Below, piece after piece: positions 53,829-63,440 of a stretch of DNA of 64,000 nucleotides. The stretch's first letter is position 1. The number at the start of each line of letters is the position of its first letter. The notes under the pieces were generated by a model that was given only the letters and a program-made list of their open reading frames with translations, made no database searches and was not told the origin of the DNA. The position numbers were made by a program, and so were the translations under genes. Source of the stretch: Megalobrama amblycephala (taxonomy: Eukaryota; Chordata; Actinopteri; Cypriniformes; Xenocyprididae); NCBI RefSeq assembly GCF_018812025.1, contig NC_063045.1, positions 55,080,457-55,144,456 of the forward strand. The letters run 5' to 3'.

Positions 53829-55091
53829 CAGTGGTATTATAACTATGTGGAAGAAATTGGGAACAACAGCAATTCAAACACGAAGGCCACGTAAAATCAC
53901 AGAGTGGGGTCAGCGCTGCATGCTGATGAGCACAGTGCGCAGAAGTCGACAACATTCTGCAGAGTCAAAAGCTACAGACCTCCAAACTTCGTGTGGCCTT
54001 CAGATTAGCTCAAGAACAGTACGCAGAGAGCTTCATGGAATGGGTTTCCATGGCCGAGCAGCTGCATCCAATTCTTACATCACCAAGTGCAATGCAAAGC
54101 GTCGGATGCAGTGGAGTAAAGCACGCCACCACTGGACTCTAGAGCAGTGGAGACGTGTTCTCTGGAGTGACGAATCATGCTTCTCTGTCTGGTAATCTGA
54201 TGGACAAGTCTGGGTTTGGCAGTTACCAGGAGAACGGTACTTGCCTGACTGCATTGTGCCAAGTGTATAGTTTGGTGGAGGCTGGATTATGGTGTAGGGT
54301 TGTTTTTCAGGGGTTGGGCTTGGCCCCGTAGTTCCAGTGAAAGGAACTCTTAATGCTTCAGCATACCAAGACATTTTGGACAATTTCATGCTCTCAACTT
54401 TGTGGGAACAGTTTGGGAATGACCCCCTCCTTTTCCAACCTGACTACGAACCAGTGCACAAAGCAAGGTCCATAAAGACATGGATGAGCGAGTTTGGTGT
54501 GGAGGAAGTTGACTGGCCTAAAATATCTGACCTCAATCCGACAGAACATCTTTGGGATGAATTAGAGATGAGACTGTGAGCCAGGCCTTCTTATCTGTAT
54601 TTAAGTCATCTCTGAAAACATATCTTTTTTTCTCAGGCCTATACATTATATTTAGATTTCTTAGTCTCAGTGATTTAAATCTTAGTCTTTGATTTTATTT
54701 GGTTTTATGATTTTGTTGCTGATTTATATACTTTTTTTTCCTTTTCTTTTTTTCTTGTATGACTGCTTTTGTATGATCTTTTTATTGTTTTCTGTGAAGC
54801 ACCTTGGTCAGCAGAAATGTTGTTTAAAGGTGCTATATAAATAAAAGTGACCTTGACCTTGGCCTTCTTGTCCAACATCAGTGCCTGACCTCACAAATGC
54901 ACTTCTAGAAGAATGGTCAAAAATTCCCATAAACACACTCCTAAACCTTGCGTAAAACCTTCCCAGGAGAGTTGAAGCTGTTATAGCTGCAAAGGGTGGG
55001 CCAACTCCATAATAACCTTATGGATTAAGAATGGGATGTCATTAAAGCATGTAAAAGCAGACATCCCAAAACTTTTGGCAATATAGTGTAT
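53829..55091 (+). mobile_element. Dead Tc1-like transposon with a LINE tail inserted
   Basis: The plus strand encodes a Tc1-type transposase, missing its first part. Readable: an HTH region (SSRTVRRELHGMGFHGRAAA), the first Asp in LWSDESCFSVW, the second Asp in FQPDYEPVH, and NPTEHLWDELEMRL with the Glu. In-frame stops after SVW (54193), near 54270 and near 54297 inactivate it. The right end (about 55060-55091) has CCAAAACTTTTGGCAATATA, as in many fish Tc1 termini; the left end is lost. A 268-bp LINE tail interrupts it at 54593-54860. Confidence 0.85.
54593..54860 (+). mobile_element. 3' end of a LINE inserted in the Tc1 element
   Basis: Flanked by a perfect 9-bp duplication GGCCTTCTT (54584-54592 and 54861-54869). 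It ends GGTGCTATATAAATAAAAG followed by short TGACCT repeats, a tail typical of 5'-truncated fish LINE copies of the CR1/L2 kind. No ORF remains. Confidence 0.82.
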
Positions 55092-55331
55092 TTTCAATCG
55101 TTTTTTATTGCACGTTCTAAGAAAAAATTATTTCCACTTACAATATTTAAAATTCAACCTCATTTCAAACCTTGAAAATATAACTTAAAATCAAGCATTT
55201 TTTTATTTTATTTAAAAACTATGAGCCCTTCATATCTGTGTCATCATGAGGGTGAGTGAAATAATGAAAGAAATTGTAATTTTTGGATGGAGTACATTTA
55301 ATTAATGGTTAAAAAAACAAGTACAGTCTTG
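55092..55331. repeat. Upstream TAAR block shared with the second LTR-split pseudogene
   Basis: 55115-55320 is similar to 38575-38765, upstream of the plus-strand pseudogene. Confidence 0.6.
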
Positions 55332-55336
55332 GGCAC

Positions 55337-55815
55337 TGTTACATATGCCCTGGGTCCGTGCACTATTTTCATTATATGGACTCCATTTCCCACAATTCCC
55401 CACCTAGGAACCAATCATGCACTCACACGTGTTTCCCATCAGTGACCCTTTATAAGCTGTACTCACACACACACACATTGCTAAGTATTGTTTTTGCCTC
55501 ATCTAGCCATTGGTTTGCGTTCCGTTTGTTCCCTGTCCTGTCCTGTCCTGTCCTGTCCTGTCCTGTCCTGTCCTGTCCTGCCCTGCCCTGCTTTGTCTTG
55601 CCTAGCCAGTGTTTTGACCCTGGACTGTTTCCTTGTTTGTTGATCGTTTGCTGCCTGCCTTGACCATTGTCTATGTTTGGATTACTCTTTTGCCTTGCCT
55701 TCTTGTTACTGTTTGCTGGTGTTTGACCTACTGCCTGTATGCTCTATTTACGCTCTTCTGTAAATAAAGCCTGCACATGGATATCCAACTCCATTGTCCT
55801 GCTCCCTACATTACA
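55337..55815 (+). mobile_element. Solo LTR, 479 bp, upstream of TAAR gene E
   Basis: Starts TGTTACATATGCC and ends CCCTACATTACA. Perfect 5-bp duplication GGCAC (55332-55336 and 55816-55820). TTTATAAG near 55449 and AATAAA at 55763-55768 fit a promoter and poly-A signal in plus orientation. It contains a (TGTCC)n pentanucleotide run (about 55530-55585). It ends 155 bp before the TATA box of gene E. Confidence 0.88.
55530..55585. repeat. (CCTGT)n pentanucleotide microsatellite
   Basis: About ten tandem CCTGT units, then CCCTG variants, within the solo LTR. Confidence 0.92.
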
Positions 55816-55889
55816 GGCACACACTTACCAGTGCACAAGGAAGGACTACAAACCCTTACACCTTAGTTTCAATCCACTGATATGTTTAT

Positions 55890-56029
55890 GCATCAAAAAA
55901 ATAATTATGCCATTATGCATCATCATCACAGTGGGAGGGACATGTGTTTTTCAGTCTGATCCAGACACTGTATAAATGAAAGGGCAGTAAGGAGAGCACA
56001 ACAAACTCCTAACAGGAGGAGACTCACTC
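55890..56029 (+). promoter_or_regulatory. Core promoter and 5' leader of TAAR gene E
   Basis: AATAATTATGCCATTATGCA near 55900, a degraded GAGTGGGCGG box (CAGTGGGAGG), TATAAAT at 55971-55977, and CTCCT-AAC-AGGAG at about 56006-56018. A solo LTR lies immediately upstream. Confidence 0.75.
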
Positions 56030-57040
56030 ATGGCCTATGAGACAGAGGATCATGAGACTCAATACTGCTTTCCTGCCATCAACTCATCATGTATCAAGGG
56101 AAAACACTCCAGACATGAATACAATATCATTTACCTGTTTGTGTCATTGCTGTCAGCATGGACTGTGTTTGTGAACCTGCTGGTGATCATCTCCATCTCT
56201 CACTTCAAGAAGCTTCACACTCCAACCAACCTGATCATTCTCTCTCTGGCTGTGGCCGACCTGTTTACTGGCCTTATTGTGATACCCATAGAGGGCATCA
56301 AGCAAACTGAGATGTGTTGGTACTTTGGAGACACTTATTGTGGACTGTTTGTAATTATCGTTAGGTTGCTTCTTTCTACATCTCTTAGTAATTTAGTTTT
56401 AATTGCTGTTGATCGTTATGTGGCTGTATGTCACCCTTTACTGTACCCACAGAAAATAACCATGACTAAAACTTCAATAAGCATCTGTCTCTGCTGGTTT
56501 TGCTGTTCAGGTTACAATATTGTGTATGTAATTAGTATCGGATATTTTCAAATCTCACACAAAACGTGTTATGGTCAGTGTATTGTCATGAATAGTCTTG
56601 CTTGGACATTCATTGATTTGACCATTTTCTTCCTATTTCCTTGTGTAGTGATCATCTCTGTATATTTGAGGATATTTTATGTTGTACAATGGCAAGTGAA
56701 AGCTATAAACTCTCTGATGAAGGGTGGTAAATGTGTAATGGAAGGTTCAGTGAGGAGGAAATCTGAGAGTAAAGCTGCTCTGACATTAGGAATCATTGTG
56801 ACAGTTTATATGCTTTGCTGGATTCCATTTTATATCTGTTCTCTTACAGAAACCACTGCAGTCTCTTCCACTACAATGACATTTCTAATATGGACTTTGT
56901 ATGTTAGCTGTGGTCTGAATCCTCTTATCTATGCTTTATTTTACCACTGGTTTAAAATATCAGTTAAACACATCTTAACTCTTAAAATATTTCAGCCAGC
57001 ATCATCTCTGATAGAAATGTTTACAGATTGTCATTCATGA
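56030..57040 (+). CDS. Trace amine-associated receptor (TAAR), gene E
   Basis: Intact 336-residue single-exon receptor. Landmarks: NSS at 18-20, Asp2.50 at 77, Cys3.25 at 104, DRY 128-130, CYGQC in loop 2 (two residues shorter than in A-D), Asp196 at 5.42, Pro5.50 at 204, CWIP with Trp6.48 kept, SCGLNPLIY and FYHWF in TM7. Position 3.32 is Val111 and 3.33 is Arg112, a charged residue facing or bordering the ligand pocket that genes A-D lack (Gly there). Loop 3 starts with VQWQVKAINSL. Very close to gene F; differences cluster in TM3 to TM5. The start matches all copies and a TATA box lies 53 bp upstream. Probably an olfactory receptor for amines or charged ligands; the ligand is not predictable. 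Confidence 0.95.
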   Translation: MAYETEDHETQYCFPAINSSCIKGKHSRHEYNIIYLFVSLLSAWTVFVNLLVIISISHFKKLHTPTNLIILSLAVADLFTGLIVIPIEGIKQTEMCWYFGDTYCGLFVIIVRLLLSTSLSNLVLIAVDRYVAVCHPLLYPQKITMTKTSISICLCWFCCSGYNIVYVISIGYFQISHKTCYGQCIVMNSLAWTFIDLTIFFLFPCVVIISVYLRIFYVVQWQVKAINSLMKGGKCVMEGSVRRKSESKAALTLGIIVTVYMLCWIPFYICSLTETTAVSSTTMTFLIWTLYVSCGLNPLIYALFYHWFKISVKHILTLKIFQPASSLIEMFTDCHS

Positions 57041-57059
57041 TTGTGGTGGGGGTTGATTT

Positions 57060-57975
57060 ATTTCATTTTTTTGCACTTAAAGCACAACATCTGACTCCCA
57101 TCCATGAAAATGCACAAATACCGCTATTGCTACACATGTGATATGTTTTCATGTGTTCAGGTACAAGAATGAGACATAAATGGTGAACGTAAATGGTGAC
57201 TGAGGCTGCCAATATCTGTTCTGTGTTCTAAGAAAATAGTTCAGTGTAGTAAAAATGGACTGCTTTAGTGTTTTATGTATTTTAATGCTGATTAAGAGAG
57301 TTTGTTGTCTTTGCACCAGACTCACCTTTAGCCATTTATCTCTGATATTACTGATAAGCATCACAGTGTCTCTGTAAATGTGTAAAAGGTCCCACTGTAC
57401 CCTTTGTATTGTGATCATGTCCACTGATGCGCCTTCAAGTGGTTGTGACTTTATCTGAATGTATGTGAGTGACTGTGGCACAAACTGGGCACTTTCAAAC
57501 AGTACACAAGGAGTCAGTAGATACTGGCTGCAGTAATTCTGTAATAAAGAAACTCAATATTGCAGAACAGGGCTTAAATGTGCACTAAGTAAACTTTCAT
57601 GTTTCACTGGACATCAGTGTTCTTGTACTTTATACTGACAGCTGTAAATGTTAATGAGATGTAAAAGCTTAATTTTCTGATTTCATGTGTCTCAATTTTG
57701 TCTTATGCATAGCAATGTAGTCGGTCAGCTATTGTTGAGCATCTCTCAGCTCAGTTTTTGTGGTGCATTCTGTGGTGGCACTAGTCGAACCACCATCAGT
57801 GGCTTTTTGGTGTTGAATCAGCATTGGAGCAGAGATTCTAGTCAGCTGTTCAGAATCAGTGCACAAGAAGAAAAATGAAAGTGACGAAAGCAAACAAATT
57901 ACAAAGTCAAGAGGGCTAACGCAGAAGACTCTTCAAATTTTACGTCATCTTATTTGAGCATTTCAATACACAAAT
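57060..57975. repeat. TAAR 3'-flank block, reference copy
   Basis: Shared with 60560-61165 (after gene F), 40842-41110 (after the pseudogene) and 777-2340. A 110-codon minus frame (57149-57481), whose start recurs at 60955-61152, is conserved only because the DNA is duplicated. Confidence 0.75.
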
Positions 57976-58560
57976 ATTTAAAGTACACATGAAATCAAAA
58001 TTTACCTTATTTACTTTGTTAGTGCATATTACTAGTCTTGTGGTAAACAATTAATCCATGCAAGTTAAAACACAGAAAAAAATTGTTTGTCGCGGTAATC
58101 ATTAATCAAAATCTGAAAAGTTACTTCCGGTCTGGAATGGCATTCCTTCTCTGATGACGTCAGTTTGACGGCTTGGGTTAAAAACACGTAAACCACTCCC
58201 CTCCAACCGTTAGTCTGCTATGAGCGAGAGATGGAGAGGAGTAGTGGCAAAAGTAAAACTCTGCCCTCTATTCAATATTCTGTTTCATTTGGAAAAACGT
58301 CACAACACTGGAGAAAAGTCGTTTGCAACTTACGGTTCACACGGACTTTAATAACAACATGGTCATCTGGAAAAGAGCATGTGAGCGAAACCTCCGCTCT
58401 ATGCCAGTGCGCTCCGCTCAATAGCTCATGACCCAAGTGAATGCTCCACTCTTGCTCACTAGTAACAACGTTAGCTCAAATCCTACTCTGACATGAAATT
58501 TCTCTGTATTATACGTCTTTCTGATTGTAATGAATTTCCTGAATAAATGTCTTAATTACA
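57976..58560. repeat. Dispersed DNA repeat
   Basis: Begins abruptly after the flank block (TAAAGTACACATGAAATCAA) and has the composition of a common fish non-autonomous element, including TGATGACGTCAG near 58152. The 66-codon frame at 58231 lacks any domain. Right end not defined. Confidence 0.5.
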
Positions 58561-58806
58561 GTAGGCCTATAGATTTCACAATTAGTTTCTTTTTGTTGTT
58601 GTTGTTTAGGTGGAGGCTTTAAATAAGCCCTTTTGGGTTTTCTGCCTCTCCCTGAACAGTATATGGATTGTACTTTTTGTGTTTTATTGTATATATTTTA
58701 TATGTGTGCAAAAAAATCTAAACCAATATAAGGATATATTGTTATCTATATATTAAAGCAACATATTGTATGAAGTGGTATAAATAAACGTGACGTGACT
58801 TGACTG
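58561..58806 (+). mobile_element. LINE/SINE-type 3' tail
   Basis: Ends GTATAAATAAACGTGACGTG with short GTGAC/TTGAC repeats, like the LINE tail at 54860. The 5' limit is unclear and no target duplication was found. Confidence 0.45.
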
Positions 58807-58987
58807 GAGTGTCGAATTGCAGAGCTCATGCAAACATAATTCACATCTACATCCACATGATCAGATGATTTCTTTGCTGCTTTTTTCTCACTGCTGTCAT
58901 TTTTGTTGCAAAGAAAACACGCAGCACATATTTATATTCATCTAAATGTCACTCTCAAGAGCATTAGCAATGTTGAGATACTCACTG

Positions 58988-59230
58988 TCACGTTTGGTTT
59001 TGATTCACGGTTTTGTTTTTATGTCTTATTTTGTAGTTTTCTTAGTCAAGGTTCGTGGTTGTGTCATGTGATTCCCTTTCCCTCATGTGATTATGTCACG
59101 TGCTTCCCTAGCCTCATGTGTAATGTTCTGATTGGTACCCTTGTGTCATGTGTCACATTCTCATTGGTTGATTATGTAAATTGCTTTCAGGTGTGTCTTA
59201 TGTCATTAGTGTTTCAATTATTTTAATTCA
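58988..59230 (+). mobile_element. Truncated LTR-like fragment
   Basis: Begins TGTCACGTTTGG and resembles the start of the fragment at 23287. It is cut off before a 3' end. A poly-T tract follows at 59258-59276. Confidence 0.5.
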
Positions 59231-59389
59231 ATGAAAAAGGTTACATTTTGTAATTTTTTTTTTTTTTTTTTTTTTTTAAATAAAAGGTCAAAACGTACAT
59301 TAACAAAACAAGTAATTGGACACAATTAGAGGTGCACAAGGAAGGACTATAAAGCCTCTTACATCTTATCTTAAATCCACTGTTCTGTT

Positions 59390-59534
59390 CATGCATCATG
59401 AAAATAATTGTGCCATTATGCATCATCAGAGTGGGCGGTAGATGGGTTGGCCAGTCTGATCCAGACACTGTATAAATGAAAGGACAGTAAGGAGAGCAGA
59501 ACAAACTTCTAACAGGAGGAGATTCACTCCTACG
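59390..59534 (+). promoter_or_regulatory. Core promoter and 5' leader of TAAR gene F
   Basis: AATAATTGTGCCATTATGCA near 59402, GAGTGGGCGG near 59429, TATAAAT at 59471-59477. The leader inverted repeat has one change (CTTCT-AAC-AGGAG). Confidence 0.75.
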
Positions 59535-60545
59535 ATGGCCTACGAGACAGAGGATCATGAGACTCAATACTGCTTTCCTGCCATCAACTCATCATGTATC
59601 AAGGGAAAACGCTCCAGATATGATTATTATATAATTTATCTGTTCATATCATTGCTGTCAGCATGGACTGTGTTTTTGAACCTGCTGGTGATCATCTCCA
59701 TCTCTCACTTCAAGAAGCTTCACACTCCAACCAACCTGATCATTCTCTCTCTGGCTGTGGCCGACCTGTTTACTGGCCTTATTGTGATACCCATAGAGGG
59801 CATCAAGCAAATTGAGATGTGTTGGTACTTTGGAGACACTTATTGTGGACTGTTTGCAATTACTGTTAGGTTGCTTCTTTCTTCATCTCTTAGTAATTTA
59901 GTTTTAATTGCTGTTGATCGTTATGTGGCTGTGTGTCACCCTTTACTGTACCCACAGAAAATAACCATGACTAAAACTTCAATAAGCATCTGTCTCTGCT
60001 GGTTTTGCTGTTCAGGTTACAATGTTGGGTATATAATTAGTAATGGATATTTTAATATCTCACACAAAACGTGTTATGGTCAGTGTATTGTCATGAATAG
60101 TCTTGCTTGGATAATTACCGATTTATTCTTTTTATTCCTATTTCCTTGTGTAGTGATCATCTCTGTATATTTGAGGATATTTTATGTTGTACAATGGCAA
60201 GTGAAAGCTATAAACTCTCTGATGAAGGGTGGAAAATTTGTAAAGGAAGGTTCAGTGAGGAGGAAATCTGAGAGTAAAGCTGCTCTGACATTAGGAATCA
60301 TTGTGACAGTTTATATGCTTTGCTGGATTCCATTTTATATCTGTTCTCTTACAGAAACCACTGCAGTCTCTTCCACTACAATGACATTTCTAATATGGAC
60401 TTTGTATGTTAGCTGTGGTCTGAATCCTCTTGTATATGCTTTATTTTACCGCTGGTTTAAAATATCAGTTAAACACATCTTAACTCTTAAAATATTTCAG
60501 CCAGCATCCTCTCTGATAGAAATGTTTACAGATTGTCATTCATGA
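59535..60545 (+). CDS. Trace amine-associated receptor (TAAR), gene F
   Basis: Intact 336-residue single-exon receptor, sister of gene E. Landmarks: NSS at 18-20, Asp2.50 at 77, Cys3.25 at 104, Val111-Arg112 at 3.32-3.33, DRY 128-130, an extra glycosylation site NIS before CYGQC in loop 2, Asp196 at 5.42, Pro5.50 at 204, CWIP, SCGLNPLVY and FYRWF. Loop 3 reads GGKFVKEGS where E has GGKCVMEGS. From loop 3 to the stop, E and F are almost identical at DNA level, and the 3' flanks also match, so the pair is a recent duplication or has been homogenised by gene conversion. Start fixed by the shared MAYET start and TATA spacing. Confidence 0.95.
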   Translation: MAYETEDHETQYCFPAINSSCIKGKRSRYDYYIIYLFISLLSAWTVFLNLLVIISISHFKKLHTPTNLIILSLAVADLFTGLIVIPIEGIKQIEMCWYFGDTYCGLFAITVRLLLSSSLSNLVLIAVDRYVAVCHPLLYPQKITMTKTSISICLCWFCCSGYNVGYIISNGYFNISHKTCYGQCIVMNSLAWIITDLFFLFLFPCVVIISVYLRIFYVVQWQVKAINSLMKGGKFVKEGSVRRKSESKAALTLGIIVTVYMLCWIPFYICSLTETTAVSSTTMTFLIWTLYVSCGLNPLVYALFYRWFKISVKHILTLKIFQPASSLIEMFTDCHS

Positions 60546-60559
60546 TTGTGGTGGTGGGG

Positions 60560-61172
60560 GTTGATTTATTTAATTTTTTTGCACTAAAAGCACAACATCT
60601 GACTCCCATCCATGAAAATGCAAATACCGCTATTGCTACACATGTGATATGTTTTCATGTGTTCAGGTACAAGAATGAGACATAAATGGTGAATGTAAAT
60701 GGTGACTGAGGCTGCCAAGATCTCTTCTGTGTTCTAAGAAAATAGTTCAGTGTAGTAAAAATGGACTGCTTTAGTGTTTTATGTATTGTAATGCTGATTA
60801 ACATATATAACATCATTGCATTATCAACATGCTAGCATCAAACTCTTAAAAAACAACTGTTTCGCATGCAGATCTGCTTCTTATGTAGGCTGGTATACAT
60901 AAATTGTCTGTAAATCACAACATTTATGTAAAAATGCATCACATATATGTTCATTTAAATAATTAAGAGAGGTTGTTGTCTTTGCACCAGACTCACCTTT
61001 AGCCATTTATCTCTGATATTACTGATAAGCATCACAGTATCTCTGTAAATGTGTAAAAGGTCCCACTGTACTCTTTGTATTGTGATCATGTCCACTGATG
61101 CGCCTTCAAGTGGTTGTGACTTTATCTGAATGTATGTGAGTGACTGTGGCACAAACAGGCCACTTACAAACT
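60560..61172. repeat. TAAR 3'-flank block after gene F
   Basis: Matches the block after gene E but carries about 165 bp of extra sequence at 60797-60962, absent from E, which may be a small insertion. Confidence 0.7.
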
Positions 61173-61238
61173 AGGGCTGCAACTAATGATTATTTTGATA
61201 ATCGATTAGTTGGCCGATTATTTCTTAGTTTAAAATTC

Positions 61239-62729
61239 TACGGAGCCCCTAAAGGGACCTTTGCAAAAATAAAAAAATGATGTGCACGAGAAACTTTATG
61301 TCGTGCGCACGTGTTACAATTTGCGATTTGTGCAGGGACGGACTGGGACTAAAAAACGGCCCTGGACTTTGACTAGGCCTGGCCCAAAGCAATCGGCGCG
61401 CGGAAGCTCAACCTGAATAAACAAATGATGGAATGGATTTAAAAAAAAAAATTTTTTGAATTTTTATTCCAAGATAGCATGGAATAGATTATGCTATAAC
61501 AGCATATTATACAATCTATTCCATGCTGTCTTAAAATGAATTTATTACTTAATCTTAATTAATTTATGCAGTAATTAATCTTACTGCACAAATAATAATA
61601 TCACATCTAAATGAAAATACACCATTACAAATGTAGCTTCTGTATTCAAAATCTTCAATATTTCTTAATATTAGCTACTGCATGTGGTCAGTTATTTTGC
61701 GACATTTAGTGGCTTCAATATCTAAATTCCGCAATTTTTTTTCTCTCGCCTTCTCAGCCCCACCCTTTTCTTTCCGTTTTTTACCCGCGGCCGCATTATG
61801 CATATTGTTTGTTTGTTTCTATGCTTCTTCTATCTAATGTCTTTGCTGTTGGTTTCTTCCTACTCTTCCACTTCTTCTTCTCCTTACTTGGTGGCCACGG
61901 CCAGTGCAGCTGACAGCAATCACCTACAGTACTGGAGTGTGAAACAGAAAAGTGGGGGGAAAAAACAGGTGATGACTGCGTGCGTGGCGGGTGGTGGGCC
62001 GGCCCGCTGGCCATCCTGGAGTACCGGCCGTTCTGTGATTCTCTAGATCACACAGATGGCCAGTCCGCCCCTGGGTTTGTGTATACTATAACCTATTTCA
62101 TTTGTGCGTCACTGCCAATGAAGAAAGCCAGAGTATGGATGCACATGAACTAATAAAGATCATGAAAATTAAAGCGAAAATGAGAGTGGATGCACATGAA
62201 CTAATACAGCTGTATTTGCTCAAAATCTGGCTTTCTTAGACCAGATCGTCTAGGATAATTCCAGCTAATTATTTGTTTTAATTAAACGTGTCTTCCTTTA
62301 TATCTAAAGTCCTTTATGTCAGTGGCTCTGCTCGCAATAAGCGCTGTTAGAACTGAATGAAGAAAATAAGCATTTCTCTGCCACCTGTAAGGATGCAATA
62401 AATCCCACAAAGTGGTTTAATAAAGGGCCGTTTGATCTTGTGAAATATGAAATTTTAGTACGCCTACATTTTACAGTTCCAGTATTTTTACATGGGAAAA
62501 TATAAATGTGGCCTACTGCCCTAACGAAATACAAAGTTTCATCATTTTTACTGTACCAATGTTTTTTCATGAACCATTAAATGTGGCATTTTGACAATGC
62601 ACACTGGGCCCATTTCCCAGCGTGATTCTTGGATGCCACAGAGTTAAATACGTTAAAATGGACATAAGTCCTTGAAACGCGAAACTCTGTAATTTTTTTA
62701 TTTTTGCAAAGGTCCCTTTAGGGGCTCTG
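61239..62729. mobile_element. hAT-type element, first nested
   Basis: Inverted termini share GAGCCCCTAAAGGGACC and continue through TTTGCAAAAAT. Perfect 8-bp duplication TAAAATTC (61231-61238 and 62730-62737). No transposase. Interrupted by another hAT-type element at 61333-62073. Confidence 0.82.
61333..62073. mobile_element. hAT-type element, second nested (741 bp)
   Basis: Starts CAGGGACGGACTGGGAC and ends with the inverse of CAGGGGCGGACTGGCC. Flanked by GATTTGTG (61325-61332) and GGTTTGTG (62074-62081), an 8-bp duplication with one difference. The 82-codon frame inside has no recognisable domain. Confidence 0.8.
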
Positions 62730-62840
62730 TAAAATTCAGAATTTTTTGTATTTTTTTTATTTTTATTATTATTATTGACAAAAAACACACTATTGCACAT
62801 CCTGCCCAATGTACTTCAAACAAATATGCCAATTTAATGC

Positions 62841-63240
62841 TATGAAAACATACAGTGCTTAATTTTTTTAGATTACAAGTCATAATAAAGAGAGAACAAA
62901 TATTTTAAGAATCAATAAAAAACTTGTCTAAAACTAAAAATTTTATTGTCATTTATTAGGCAAATAACAAACTGAAACAACCAGTCATTATTCAGACATA
63001 CTATCCAAAAAAAAAAAAAACTTAACAGTCTCTGTTGTCATTGACTGTAACTAGGCATCTGAAAGAAAAAAAAAAAAAAAAAAGAAAAAAAAAAACTATA
63101 AAGTGCTTTTTTTCACTGCCTTTCTTGTAAAACAGTAAAATCGAAAATTTATGGATAACAACAATAATTATATTTTAGCATTAGAAATACTGCTGTGACT
63201 AAAGAGCTTACTGGTGGATTAACCATTACAGAAACAAGAA
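62841..63240. other. AT-rich intergenic DNA with A-tracts
   Basis: Poly-A runs at about 63008-63020 and 63067-63094. No gene. Confidence 0.5.
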
Positions 63241-63245
63241 AAATG

Positions 63246-63440
63246 ATTTTACACTCTAAAAAAATGCTGGGTTAAAAACAACCCAAGTTGGGTTGAAAAT
63301 GGACAAACCCAGCAATTGGGTTGTTTTAACCCAGCGGTAGGGTTAAATGTTTGCTCAACCTGCTGGGTAGTTTTATTTAACTCAACTATTGTTTAAAAAT
63401 TACAGTATTGCTTAATTAAAATTAACCCAAAGTATGTTGG
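63246..63440. repeat. Palindromic MITE-like repeat (AACCCA/TGGGTT)
   Basis: Repeated TGGGTT and AACCCA blocks in both orientations (63270-63370) form a long imperfect hairpin. The sequence stops at 63440, where an LTR begins. Confidence 0.65.

Larger units (their letters stand above)
61175..62840. mobile_element. Outer repeat hosting two nested hAT elements
   Basis: Starts AGGGCTGCAACTAATGATTA, the edge typical of a common fish hAT-like repeat, and resumes after 62737 with T-rich sequence. Its own right end is not clear. Confidence 0.5.

Noticed and set aside
57149..57481. Open frame conserved between 57149-57481 and 60955-61152
   Set aside because: It lies in a duplicated TAAR flank, so the similarity follows from duplication of DNA; no domain, and the frame is broken in the copy at 0.8-1 kb.
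58231..58431. 66-codon plus-strand frame
   Set aside because: It sits in a dispersed repeat and has no start context or domain.
61798..62046. 82-codon frame with a signal-peptide-like start
   Set aside because: It lies inside a nested hAT element near its right end and contains no cysteine pattern or domain; the hydrophobic start is likely chance.
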